From Aquabacter sp040049275 (lineage in GTDB: Bacteria; Pseudomonadota; Alphaproteobacteria; Rhizobiales; Xanthobacteraceae), in the NCBI RefSeq assembly GCF_040049275.1, contig NZ_JBDZDT010000001.1, forward strand, positions 310,001 through 374,000: a stretch of 64,000 nt of DNA, given 5' to 3'. A model generated the notes under the pieces. The model saw only the letters and a list, made by a program, of their open reading frames with translations. It was not told the origin of the DNA and made no database searches. This document shows positions 24,462-33,144 of the stretch, piece by piece. The first letter of the stretch is position 1, and the number at the start of each line of letters is the position of its first letter. The position numbers and the translations under genes are program-made.

Positions 24462-25448
24462 TCAGTTGGCCGTGATGCCCGCGGTCGTGATGACCTTGTT
24501 CCATTTGGCGGCGTCCTCCCGGATGAGTTCGGCGAACTCCTGGGGCGTGCCGCCCGGGAACGGCGTGACGCCGAACGACGCGAGCTTCTCCTGCACCTCG
24601 CGCGTGGCGAGGATCTTCTTCATGTCCTTGTTGAGCCGGTCGACGATGGCGACCGGGGTGCCGGCGGGCGCGGCGAGGCCGTACCAGGTGGTGACGTCGA
24701 AGCCCGACAGGCCGGACTGCGCCACGGTGGGCACGTTGGGCAGCATGTCGTTGCGGGTCTCGCCGGTGACGGCGATGGCCTTGAGCTGCTTGGAGTTGAT
24801 GTACTGGATGACGCTGCCCGAGATGGTGTCGAAGGCCATGGAGATCTGGCCGCCCATCAGGTCCGTCATGGCCCCCGCCGTTCCCTTGTAGGGAACGTGG
24901 GTGATGTTGATTCCGGCGGCGCTCTTTAGCAGCTCGCCGGCCAGGTGGGTGGTGGCGCCGACGCCGGCGGAGCCGAAGGTGAGCGTGCCGGGCTTCTGCT
25001 TCGCCAGCGCGATCAATTCGCCGATGGTGTTGGCCGGGAAGCTCGGCTGCACCACCAGCACGTTGGAGGAGCTTGCCACCGTGCAGATGGGCTCCATCAT
25101 CTTCAGCGGGTCCGACATCTTGTAGAGCGAGGGATTGATGGACATGGTGCCGGTGGTGGCGAAGAACAGCGTGTAGCCGTCCGGCGCCGAATTGGCGGTC
25201 ACTTCCATGGCCGTGCGGCCGCCCGCCCCGCCCCGGTTGTCGATCACCACCGGCTGCCCCAGCGAGGTGGACATGGCCTCGCCGATTACCCGCGCCAGAG
25301 CATCCGTGGGCCCGCCGGCCACAAACGGAACGATCATGCGGATGGAGCGTGTGGGGTAAGTCTGCGCGAGAAGCGCGGTGGCCGGAAATATTGCAAGTGC
25401 GAATGCTGTAGTTGCACTTGCGAAAGCACGCCTTGTTATATGTTTCAT
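24462..25448 (-). CDS. Bug-family periplasmic solute receptor
   Basis: The 328-residue receptor carries a signal peptide (MKHITRRAFASATTAFALAI, cleaved after ALLA) with a twin-Arg pair. Mature-domain hallmarks are YPTRSIRMIVPFVAGGPTDALAR, NRGGAGGRTAMEV and GYTLFFATTGTMS. It binds a carboxylate-like solute in the periplasm. The start is fixed by AGGGAGGAG. It heads the leftward operon containing the acyl-CoA ligase, which would activate the imported acid. A LysR regulator diverges from it. No TctA/TctB permease is nearby. Confidence 0.9.
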   Translation of the reverse strand: MKHITRRAFASATTAFALAIFPATALLAQTYPTRSIRMIVPFVAGGPTDALARVIGEAMSTSLGQPVVIDNRGGAGGRTAMEVTANSAPDGYTLFFATTGTMSINPSLYKMSDPLKMMEPICTVASSSNVLVVQPSFPANTIGELIALAKQKPGTLTFGSAGVGATTHLAGELLKSAAGINITHVPYKGTAGAMTDLMGGQISMAFDTISGSVIQYINSKQLKAIAVTGETRNDMLPNVPTVAQSGLSGFDVTTWYGLAAPAGTPVAIVDRLNKDMKKILATREVQEKLASFGVTPFPGGTPQEFAELIREDAAKWNKVITTAGITAN

Positions 25449-25526
25449 GTGCTCCTCCCTCTATTTTTCTTTGAAACTAAGGCAGCGCCCGCTTGGCGAA
25501 AAAGGGGCTGCAAGGACCATCACTCA

Positions 25527-25539
25527 TGAACTAGGTTCA
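25527..25539. promoter_or_regulatory. Putative LysR-type box TGAAC-TAG-GTTCA (T-N11-A)
   Basis: A 13-base interrupted dyad of the T-N11-A form lies in the 125-base divergent gap, 34 bases before the LysR start and 79 bases before the Bug receptor start. That placement is classical for control of both directions. Confidence 0.5.
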
Positions 25540-25573
25540 CTGATGCCCCTCATGGACGTCGGGTGGTGGGTGG

Positions 25574-26485
25574 ATGGACGACTTCAATCTGTTGCGGGTG
25601 TTCGTGCGGGTGGCGGAAGCGCGGAACTTCGCCGAGGCCGGCCGGCGTCTGGGGCTGACCGCCTCCGCCGTGAGCAAGGCGGTCTCGCGCCTGGAAAGCT
25701 CCATGGGCGCCCGCCTCCTCAACCGCACGACGCGCCATGTGGGATTGACCAATGACGGCGCCGAATTCTTCGAGCGCTGCGTCCAGATCCTCGCCGACAT
25801 CGAGGCCGCGGAAACCCAGCTCCAGCGCTCGGTGGCGGAGCCGCGCGGGCGGCTGCGGGTGCATATTCCCGTGGGGTTCGGCCGCAAGGTGGTCCTGCCG
25901 GCCTTGGCCAAGCTGGGCGACCGCTATCCGGATCTGCTGATCGACGTGGAGCTGGGCGAGCGGAACGTGGACCTTGCGGAAGACGGGCTCGACGCCGCCA
26001 TCCGCTTCGGCGAGCAGCCCTCCTCCGGGCTTCTGGCGCGCCGCCTGTGCAACGTCCACTTCGTCGCCTGCGCCGCGCCCTCCTATCTCGATCGCAGGGG
26101 CGTGCCGCTAAGGCCGGAGGATCTGGAACAGCACTCCTGCATCGGCTATGCGACGCGCTGGAGCGCCCATTACCGGGAATGGAAATTTTCCCGCGACGGC
26201 GTTCCCTTTTCCCTCAATCTGTCGGGCCGGCTGAACATCAACAATGTGGAATCCATGCTGGACGCCGCCATCGCCGGCAGCGGCATCGCCATGCTGGCCA
26301 GCTACATGGTGAGCGATGCCGTGCGGGAGGGATCGCTGAAGATCGTGCTCCGGGACTTCATCGCGCCCGCCACCCCGGTCTTCGTCGTCTACCTGCCCGG
26401 GCGCCAAAGAGCGCCGCGCGTCCAGCTTTTCCTGGATGTCCTCAAGGATCTCATCCCGGCAAACCCCGCCTGGAACGAGATTTAA
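25574..26485 (+). CDS. LysR-family transcriptional regulator
   Basis: The 303-residue protein begins MDDFNLLRVFVRVAEARNF with the helix-turn-helix FAEAGRRLGLTASAVSKAVS. The linker segment RLLNRTTRHVGLTNDG and a substrate-binding-like effector domain (RGRLRVHIPVGFGRKVVLP onward) follow, as in the DsdC/AaeR-like branch. It diverges from the Bug receptor-led operon and most likely controls it. Confidence 0.87.
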   Translation: MDDFNLLRVFVRVAEARNFAEAGRRLGLTASAVSKAVSRLESSMGARLLNRTTRHVGLTNDGAEFFERCVQILADIEAAETQLQRSVAEPRGRLRVHIPVGFGRKVVLPALAKLGDRYPDLLIDVELGERNVDLAEDGLDAAIRFGEQPSSGLLARRLCNVHFVACAAPSYLDRRGVPLRPEDLEQHSCIGYATRWSAHYREWKFSRDGVPFSLNLSGRLNINNVESMLDAAIAGSGIAMLASYMVSDAVREGSLKIVLRDFIAPATPVFVVYLPGRQRAPRVQLFLDVLKDLIPANPAWNEI

Positions 26486-26515
26486 CGGTTTCCCGCCGCC
26501 GGGTGGCCACCGGCA

Positions 26516-27700
26516 TCAGGCCCTCAGGCCCGCTTCCTTCAGAAGCGGAATGACGCGCTCGCCGAAGAAGGCGAGTTCCGGCTCGAAGTCGTAGAACGAG
26601 ATCTGGATGCCATCTACGCCAGCTGCTTTCAGCTGGAGAAGCTGGTCCACCACCTGCTCGGGCGAGCCCACCACCTGCACATTGCCGCCCACTGCCCGGT
26701 CGGTGCGCCGATGCCCGCGCCAGGCATGGGCGTCGCTGGGCTCGGCGCCGAAATTCGCCACCGCCTCCACATCGGCGTGGTCGGCGATGGCGTCGCGATA
26801 GGCGATGGCCTCGGCCTCGGTCTCCCGGCAGATGATTGTCGGGTTGATCAGGGTCTTGATGGTGCGGCCATAATCCTGCGCCCGGTCCTTGATCTGCCGG
26901 GTCAGCGCGGGGAGGGTTTCCACCGCGCGGGCGATCTCGTAGCCGCCCGGGCTGGTGGTGAAGACGATGTCCGAATGCCGCGCCGCGAAATCGATGCCTG
27001 CGGCCGAGCCGGTGGCGTTAACGACGATGGGCCGCCCGTATTTCGGCCGCACGCCCACATAGGCGCCCTCCAGCTCCCAATGGCCGCCCTGCAGGGTGAT
27101 TTCCTCGTCCTGCGTCCAGAGCCGCTGGAGAATCTCGACGAACTCGTCGGACATGGCGTAGCGCAGATCATGCTCGATCTGCGCCTTGCCGAAGCGGCGG
27201 TGCTCGCGCTCCCGATGCCCGGTGACGACATTTATGCCCCAGCGGCCTTCGGCGATGTGGTCGATGGTGGAGCCGAACTTGGCGAGGTGCAGCGGGTGCC
27301 ACGGCCCGTAGAGGATATGGATCGAGGAGATGATGATGATGCGGCTGGTCACCGCCGCCAGCGCATTGCCGGCCACGAAGGAATCCAGCGAGATGCCATG
27401 GTGCTGGGTGAGGCCGTGATAGCCGCCCTTGCCCAGCCATTGGGCGAGGCCGAAGGCGAGGTCGAAGCCCTGCCGCTCCGCCTCCAGCGTGACGCACTTG
27501 TTGTAGTCGAAGTGCCAGCTTGTGCCCCGCTCCAGCGTCGATGCGCTCCAGCCGCCGGCCTGGAGCGGCACGAACAGGCCGAGCAGAAGCGGCTGCCGGA
27601 ACGCCTTGGACAGGGGGCTGTCGGGAAAATCCAGCTGGGAGACGCGCGAGACACCGGCCTCGGGGCTGATCGCGCGCCGGGATGCGGGGGATGCGGACAT
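26516..27700 (-). CDS. LLM-class FMN-dependent monooxygenase (SfnG/SsuD-like)
   Basis: The 394-residue protein has the bacterial luciferase-like TIM barrel with the sulfone/sulfonate-monooxygenase pattern: LERGTSWHFDYNKCVTLEAE near residue 56, LAKFGSTIDHIAEGRWGINVVTG, KYGRPIVVNATGSAAG, HSDIVFTTSPG and GVDGIQISFYDFEPEL. Such enzymes use FMNH2 and O2 to cleave C-S bonds of sulfones or alkanesulfonates. Neighbours encode a TAXI-TRAP transporter, a DszC/SfnB-like dehydrogenase and an SsuA-like receptor, which supports organosulfur use. No flavin reductase is visible here. Confidence 0.82.
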   Translation of the reverse strand: MSASPASRRAISPEAGVSRVSQLDFPDSPLSKAFRQPLLLGLFVPLQAGGWSASTLERGTSWHFDYNKCVTLEAERQGFDLAFGLAQWLGKGGYHGLTQHHGISLDSFVAGNALAAVTSRIIIISSIHILYGPWHPLHLAKFGSTIDHIAEGRWGINVVTGHREREHRRFGKAQIEHDLRYAMSDEFVEILQRLWTQDEEITLQGGHWELEGAYVGVRPKYGRPIVVNATGSAAGIDFAARHSDIVFTTSPGGYEIARAVETLPALTRQIKDRAQDYGRTIKTLINPTIICRETEAEAIAYRDAIADHADVEAVANFGAEPSDAHAWRGHRRTDRAVGGNVQVVGSPEQVVDQLLQLKAAGVDGIQISFYDFEPELAFFGERVIPLLKEAGLRA

Positions 27701-27723
27701 GACGGCCTCTTAAGGGTTCTGGA

Positions 27724-29670
27724 TTATTCGGCTGGAACGGTCCGCCGGCCGAGCGAGGCCCGGAGCGTGCGGGATGCGCCGGCCAGCGCGGGAAGAAGGC
27801 CGAGCAGGCCCAGGGGAAGCGGCGCCGCCAAAAGCGCGAGCCCGCCGGCCGCCAGGAGCGTGCGCTCCCACCCCTTCAGGCGCGTCTCCAGGAACCCCTC
27901 GAAGGCGGAGGCGAGCAGGATCACGCCGAGCGTCGCCGCCGTGATGGCGAGCGCAATCCCCCACCAGGGGCCGGCGAGGATGAGGCCCTGGTTCGCGACG
28001 AAGCCGAAGGGCACCAGGAAGGCCACGGCGGCCTTGCGCATGGCGTACATGGAGGTGGTGAACGGGTTGGTTCCGGCGATCGCCGCCGCCGCATAGCTCG
28101 ATATGGCCACCGGCGGGGTCAGCGCGGACATGGCGGCGAAATAGAGCAGGAACAGGTGCGCCTGCATCTTGCCCACCCCCAGCTTCTCCAGGATGCCGCC
28201 GATGAGGATGGCGGCGAGGATGTAGGTGGACGACGTGGGCAGGCCGAGCCCCAGCAGCGTGGTGAGCACGGCGGCGCACATCAGCGCGGCCACCAGGCTG
28301 TCGCCGGAAATGAAGACGATGACCTCGCTGAACTTGTTGGCAAGGCCCGTCATGGTCATGCCGGCGAGGATCAGGCCCGCCGCCGCGCAGGCGATGGCCA
28401 CCGGCATCATGCGCTCGGTGGCTTCCGCCAGTTGCTCCAGGATGGCGAGGAGGCCGAGGCGGGTGGAGCGGCGCAGGCTCGCGGCGAGGATCACCGAGAC
28501 GGCGGCGACGAACGCCACCATGGACGGCGAATATCCGGCTGCCAGCGTCCCCACGAGCGCCACCAGGGGCAGCAGCATGGGCGCATCCGCCCTGAGTGTC
28601 TGCCAGAAGCGCGGCAGCTCGTTGCGGGGCAGGCCGCGCAAGCCCTGGGCGCGGGCATAGAAATGCACCTGGGCGTAGAGGCTCACATAATAGAGCAGCG
28701 CCGGCACCAGGGCCGCGAGCGCGATGGCGCCGTAATCAAAGCCCGTGAACTCGGCCATGATGAAGGCGGCCGCGCCCATCACCGGCGGCATCAGAGCGCC
28801 GCCATTGGAGGCGGTGGCCTCGATGGCGGCGGCGATCTTCGGCTGGAAGCCGGAGCGCACCATCATGGGGATCGTCACCGAGCCCGTGGTCACCACGTCG
28901 GCCACGGGATTGCCCGAGACCGAGCCGAAGAGGCCGGAGGAGATCACCGCCACCTTCGCCGGGCCGCCGGCATTGCGGCCGGCGAGCGCGGCCGAAAGCT
29001 TGTAGAGGAACTCCCCGCCACCGCAGCGGGTGAGCAGGTTGCCGAAGATCACGAACAGGAAGGCATAGGTGGCGGCGACCCGCAGCGGCACGCCGAACAC
29101 GCCATCGGTGGTGAAGAAGGCGACATCGACGAAATGGGCGTAGCTCACGCCCTGGTGGCCGATCAGGCCGCCGATCCAGTTGCCGAACAGGTTGTAGAGC
29201 ACGAATAGGACGATCAGCACCGCCATGTCGAAGCCGATGGTGCGGCGCGAGGCTTCCAGCAGCAGGACCAGGATCGCGCTGGAGAAGAACAGGTCGCCCG
29301 TGCTCAGCGGGTCGAACAGGGTGATGCGGCTCTCGATGACGTCGATCTGAAGGGCGAAATGCACCCCGGCCGCGATGGCGAGCGCCGCGCACACATAATC
29401 CAGCCAGAAGATGCGGTCCCGGCGGGCGCCGGCGGTGGGCGAGACCGTGAGGAAGGTGAGCGTCAGGACCTGGGTCAGGAAGATGATGGTGAGGCCCAGG
29501 ACGTCCATGTCCGAGATCAGCGCCTGGTAGACGCTCCAGAGCGCGGTGAAAACGGCAAGCGCCAGGATCGGCAGGCGAACCCAGCCGCGCACCGTGCGCC
29601 GCCGGCCGGTGGTCAGCAGCGCGCGGAGCCGGAACGGCTCCGCCACTTCAGGAGAGGAGATCGCGGACAT
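27724..29670 (-). CDS. TRAP transporter fused permease (DctQM fusion, TAXI type)
   Basis: The 648-residue membrane protein joins a DctQ-like N-terminal part (four or more segments, about residues 30-170) to a DctM-like C-terminal part. Marker stretches include SSGLFGSVSGNPVADVVTTG, MPPVMGAAAFIMAEFTG and LGLPTSSTYILAAILIGG, as in TAXI-associated permeases. It sits 7 bases after the TAXI receptor gene, so the two form a complete sodium-dependent importer. The flanking monooxygenase and dehydrogenase genes suggest the substrate contains sulfur, but this is inference from context. Confidence 0.9.
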   Translation of the reverse strand: MSAISSPEVAEPFRLRALLTTGRRRTVRGWVRLPILALAVFTALWSVYQALISDMDVLGLTIIFLTQVLTLTFLTVSPTAGARRDRIFWLDYVCAALAIAAGVHFALQIDVIESRITLFDPLSTGDLFFSSAILVLLLEASRRTIGFDMAVLIVLFVLYNLFGNWIGGLIGHQGVSYAHFVDVAFFTTDGVFGVPLRVAATYAFLFVIFGNLLTRCGGGEFLYKLSAALAGRNAGGPAKVAVISSGLFGSVSGNPVADVVTTGSVTIPMMVRSGFQPKIAAAIEATASNGGALMPPVMGAAAFIMAEFTGFDYGAIALAALVPALLYYVSLYAQVHFYARAQGLRGLPRNELPRFWQTLRADAPMLLPLVALVGTLAAGYSPSMVAFVAAVSVILAASLRRSTRLGLLAILEQLAEATERMMPVAIACAAAGLILAGMTMTGLANKFSEVIVFISGDSLVAALMCAAVLTTLLGLGLPTSSTYILAAILIGGILEKLGVGKMQAHLFLLYFAAMSALTPPVAISSYAAAAIAGTNPFTTSMYAMRKAAVAFLVPFGFVANQGLILAGPWWGIALAITAATLGVILLASAFEGFLETRLKGWERTLLAAGGLALLAAPLPLGLLGLLPALAGASRTLRASLGRRTVPAE

Positions 29671-29677
29671 GGGCGCC

Positions 29678-30682
29678 TCAGTTCGTCGCCGGCTGGATGT
29701 GGTGGTCGGCGTAGAACTTCACCGCGGCCGGATGGTACGGCAGGCCCGTGGCGCTCGGCAGCAGCGCAGGCGTCAGGCGCTTCATCTCGTGGTGGAGGGC
29801 GTGGAACACATCGATGTTTTCCGTGACGGCCGCGAGGATGTCCGAGACCGTCTTGTCGTCGGTGCCGGCCAGCGCCACGAGATGGCCGCCCAGCGTCACG
29901 GTCTCCACGTCACTGGACTGGAAGGGATAGGTGCCCCCGGGGATGACGAACTTGTCCACCTTCCACTCGGCGCCCACCTTCGCCACCACCTCCGGCGAGA
30001 AGCCGACCAGCGTCACGGGCACGCCCTCCGCCGTGTCGAGGATGGAGCTGTGGCGCGGGTAGAGCACGTTCATGCCGCCATCAGCACGGCCGTCGCGCAT
30101 CAGATTGGTCTGCTCGGCCGATGCGCCGCGCAGCACCTTGCCGCCGGCCTTCTCGATGTCCGCGATGGACAGGCCGCTCTCCTTCAGCAGGGCTTCCGCC
30201 AGCGAGGAGGAGATGTTGCCGCGCTTGTTGATGATGATGCGGATGGGCGGCTTCACCCGGCCAAGGTCCGAGGCGGTCTTGATGCCGTATTTGTCGGCAA
30301 AGTCCTTGGTGACGAGGAGATGCATGGGCGACCAGTTCTCCAGCCGCGCGATCACCCGCAGATTGGGGATGGGCGCGGTGAAGGGCTCGCCGCCGGTCAA
30401 TGCCAGCTCCACCTCGGGCGCATGCATGATGGCGAGGTCGCACTTCTTTTCCACCAGCGACTTGGCGTTCGCGATGCCGCCGCCGGAGGTGAGGATGGTG
30501 ATGGTGGAGCCGGGGAATTTCTTGCGCACGGCGGCATCCAGGCCGCTGCCGAGCAACTGCCATGTGCCGCCCACGCTCGCGGCGCAGAGGCTGAGATTAT
30601 AGGTCTGGGCGGAGGCGGCGCCGGCCGAGAGGCCGAGCGCAAGCGCTGCGCCGAGCACGGCGCGGGAAGAGAAAGCACGCAT
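29678..30682 (-). CDS. TAXI-family TRAP transporter periplasmic receptor
   Basis: The 334-residue protein begins with a Sec signal (MRAFSSRAVLGAALALGLSA, cleaved after ASA). The TAXI fold follows: YNLSLCAASVGGTWQLLGSG near the start, FPGSTITILTSGGGIANA, and GYQT-like region replaced by DLAIMHAPEVELAL. The start at ATG 30682 is preferred over a longer frame because it begins the signal peptide and has AAGG nine bases upstream. It pairs with the fused permease directly downstream. Confidence 0.88.
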   Translation of the reverse strand: MRAFSSRAVLGAALALGLSAGAASAQTYNLSLCAASVGGTWQLLGSGLDAAVRKKFPGSTITILTSGGGIANAKSLVEKKCDLAIMHAPEVELALTGGEPFTAPIPNLRVIARLENWSPMHLLVTKDFADKYGIKTASDLGRVKPPIRIIINKRGNISSSLAEALLKESGLSIADIEKAGGKVLRGASAEQTNLMRDGRADGGMNVLYPRHSSILDTAEGVPVTLVGFSPEVVAKVGAEWKVDKFVIPGGTYPFQSSDVETVTLGGHLVALAGTDDKTVSDILAAVTENIDVFHALHHEMKRLTPALLPSATGLPYHPAAVKFYADHHIQPATN

Positions 30683-30705
30683 CGGGAAAGCCTTTTTTCT
30701 GTCGG

Positions 30706-31875
30706 TCAGGCGTCGAGGCGCTCGCGCGCCGCCGCGAGGGCGGAAGCGTCGAGCTGCGGCGTGTGGATGCGGCTGCACTGCACGTCGCGGAAATGCCGCT
30801 CTAGAGGATGGCTCCGGCTGAGGCCGGGATTGCCGATGGTCTCGATGGCGATCTTCACCGCCTCGATGGTCTGGTCGGAGATCACCTGCTTCACCGCGCC
30901 CAATTCGGCGATGGAGACGCTGCCCGGCGCCGCATCGTATTCCGCGGTGATGCTCTCCTGGAGGCGCCGCGCACTGCGCACCAGGATGTCCATACGGCCA
31001 AGCTGTTCGCGAATGCGCGGCAGGGTGGAAAGGGGCGCGCCGAGGCTCGTCGGGGCCCGCTCCTGCACGTAGGAAACGAGGAAGTCACGGGCCGCCTCGG
31101 CCACGCCCACATAGACCGCGTTCAGCGCGCACGTGAACCAGGCCGAGTGGTGGAGATCGGACTTCTGCGCGTCGGCGGGCGCCTTCAGGTCCACCGCATA
31201 TTCGGCCGGCACGATGACGTCCCTGAAAATCACGTCATGGCTGGAGCTGCCGCGCATGCCGAGATGGTCCCAGGTTTTCTCGATGCGCACGCCGAGGGCA
31301 TTTCCCGGCACCAGCCACATGCCCACCTGGGCATTGTCCGGGGTGCGCGCCCACACCACGAACCAGGCGAGGCCCTCGGAGCCGGTGGCGTAGCGCTTGT
31401 GGCCGTTGATGCGCCAACCCTGGGGCACGCGCTCCGCGATGGTGCCGGCCTCGCCGCCACGGGTGGGCGAGCCCAGTTCCGGCTCCACCCGCACCTGGTT
31501 GATGAGCCCACCCTCCGAAATGGCGCTGCGGGCGACCAGGGCGCGGAGCGGGCTCGGCCAATGGCGTTTGCGCGCGAGAAGGCCGTGCTGGATGTAGTGC
31601 ATGGCCAGCACGAGCCCGGTTGAGGCATCGCCCCATGCGATGGCGCTCAGCACCTGCGAGGCGTCCGAGAGCCCACCGCCGGCGCCGCCAAACTCGCTGG
31701 CCACCGTCAACCTGAGCACGCCTGCGCTTTCAAGGTCGCGGAAGTTCTCGAAGGCGAAGCTGGCATCGCGATCATGGGCGGCGGCGCGGCTGGCGAAGGT
31801 GGTCGCGAGCCGCTTCAGCGTGGCGGGCGCCGGCACCTCTGGCTGGGAGACGAAGGACAAGGGCAGAACGGACAT
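30706..31875 (-). CDS. Acyl-CoA dehydrogenase-fold flavoprotein (SfnB/DszC-like)
   Basis: The 389-residue protein has the ACAD fold: LRLTVASEFGGAGGGLSDASQ, ATGSEGLAWFVVW in the middle beta domain, TWDHLGMRGSSSHDVIF and a C-terminal helical bundle ending in an IETIGNPGLSRSHPLERHFRDVQ segment. The catalytic base seen in ordinary acyl-CoA dehydrogenases is not obvious, and the HFRDVQ ending is typical of the monooxygenase-like branch (DszC, SfnB). It starts at ATG 31875 with GGAG six bases before; an upstream TTG is unlikely. It is first in a leftward operon with the TAXI-TRAP importer and LLM monooxygenase. Confidence 0.83.
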   Translation of the reverse strand: MSVLPLSFVSQPEVPAPATLKRLATTFASRAAAHDRDASFAFENFRDLESAGVLRLTVASEFGGAGGGLSDASQVLSAIAWGDASTGLVLAMHYIQHGLLARKRHWPSPLRALVARSAISEGGLINQVRVEPELGSPTRGGEAGTIAERVPQGWRINGHKRYATGSEGLAWFVVWARTPDNAQVGMWLVPGNALGVRIEKTWDHLGMRGSSSHDVIFRDVIVPAEYAVDLKAPADAQKSDLHHSAWFTCALNAVYVGVAEAARDFLVSYVQERAPTSLGAPLSTLPRIREQLGRMDILVRSARRLQESITAEYDAAPGSVSIAELGAVKQVISDQTIEAVKIAIETIGNPGLSRSHPLERHFRDVQCSRIHTPQLDASALAAARERLDA

Positions 31876-32021
31876 CAAAGGCTCCAGCGGCGCTTTTTTG
31901 GAAACAGGCCGGACCGGGCACGAGAGCGGCCCGGATTGCGTCGATAGAAACTTAGTCTATAGAATTAGTCAACATACCTGTTCATATGGCTGGGTGTGGA
32001 TCGTCCCTGAGGAAATTTCCC

Positions 32022-32999
32022 ATGTCCCATGTTTCTTCGGCCCTCCTGAGGGTCTTCAAGGCCGCCGCCGGGGCGGCGTTGATCGTCGCCGGCCTTACAT
32101 CGCACGCGCTCGCGCAGAGCCCGGAAAAGCTGCGCATCGGCTATCAGCGCTCTTCCACCCTCATCACCTTGCTTAAGACCAATGGGGCGCTGGAGAAGGC
32201 CCTCGCCCCTCTGGGCGTCCAGATCTCCTGGCATGAATTCACCAGCGGCCTGCCGCTGCTCGAGGCGGTGAATCTCGGCAGCATCGATTTCAGCGCGGAC
32301 GTGGCCGACACGGTGCCCGTCTTCGCCCAGGCGGCGGGGGCCAAGCTCGTCTATGTGGCGGATGAGGCCCCCTCCCCCTCCGCCCAGGCCATCCTCGTGC
32401 CGGCCAACTCGCCCATCACCGCGCTCGACCAGCTGAAGGGCAAGAAGATCGCCGTTACCAAGGGCGCGGGCAGCCACTATCTGCTGCTGGTGGCCCTCGC
32501 CAAGGCCGGGCTCACCATCAAGGACATCACGCCGGCCTATCTCACCCCCGCCGATGCGCGCGCGGCCTTCGTCAGCGGCAATGTGGATGCCTGGGTGGCA
32601 TGGGACCCGTTCCTCGCCAGCGCCCAGGTGCAGTCCGGCGCCCGCATCCTGGCGGACGGCACGGGCCTTGCCAGCTACAAGCGCTATTACCTGACCACCG
32701 AGGACTATGCGAAGCGCGGCAGCAAGGTGCTGGACGTGATCTTCGCCCAGCTCAAGGCCACCGGCGCCTGGACCAAGTCGCATCCCAAGGAGGCGGCGGA
32801 CATTCTGGCGAACCTCTGGAGCATCGACGCCCCCACCGTGGAGAAGGCCAATGCGCGCCGCTCCTACCAGGTGGGCGTGGTGACCCCTGCGGGCCTCACC
32901 GAACAGCAGAAGATCGCCGACGTGTTCTTCGCCGAAGGGCTGCTGCCGAAGAAGGTGGACGCCTCGGCCGTCTCGGTCTGGCAGCCGGCGACGCAGTGA
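32022..32999 (+). CDS. Aliphatic sulfonate-type ABC transporter periplasmic binding protein (SsuA-like)
   Basis: The 325-residue protein has a signal peptide (VFKAAAGAALIVAGLTSHALA) and close SsuA likeness: EKLRIGYQRSSTLITLLK, ISWHEFTSGLPLLEAVNLGS, VFAQAAGAKLVYVAD, YLTPADARAAFVSGNVDAW and a VWQP ending. The family binds alkanesulfonates. The ATG at 32022 is chosen because GAGG lies nine bases upstream and the hydrophobic signal follows. It diverges from the DszC/SfnB-like operon across 146 bases. No SsuB/SsuC genes are next to it, so it relies on permease subunits elsewhere. Confidence 0.88.
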   Translation: MSHVSSALLRVFKAAAGAALIVAGLTSHALAQSPEKLRIGYQRSSTLITLLKTNGALEKALAPLGVQISWHEFTSGLPLLEAVNLGSIDFSADVADTVPVFAQAAGAKLVYVADEAPSPSAQAILVPANSPITALDQLKGKKIAVTKGAGSHYLLLVALAKAGLTIKDITPAYLTPADARAAFVSGNVDAWVAWDPFLASAQVQSGARILADGTGLASYKRYYLTTEDYAKRGSKVLDVIFAQLKATGAWTKSHPKEAADILANLWSIDAPTVEKANARRSYQVGVVTPAGLTEQQKIADVFFAEGLLPKKVDASAVSVWQPATQ

Positions 33000-33006
33000 T
33001 CCATGC

Positions 33007-33033
33007 GGGGTGGCCGCGCGGCGTGGCCACCCC
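33007..33033. terminator. Hairpin after the SsuA-like gene
   Basis: GGGGTGGCC (33007-33015) and GGCCACCCC (33025-33033) form a perfect 9-bp stem with a 9-base loop, starting 8 bases after the stop. There is no T-run, so termination efficiency is uncertain. It separates this gene from the MFS gene. Confidence 0.55.
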
Positions 33034-33144
33034 ATTCCGACGTCGCGGACGCAGCGGGTGACCTTAGGTCGGCGGACGCCCCTCCCAGATCGGGGTCGGA
33101 CATGCCGTGAACCCCCCGGGGCCTCCCGGCGTTCTCCCCCTCGA

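Noticed and set aside
22372..24891. An 839-residue plus-strand frame
   Set aside because: It is antisense to the acyl-CoA ligase gene, which has full domain support.
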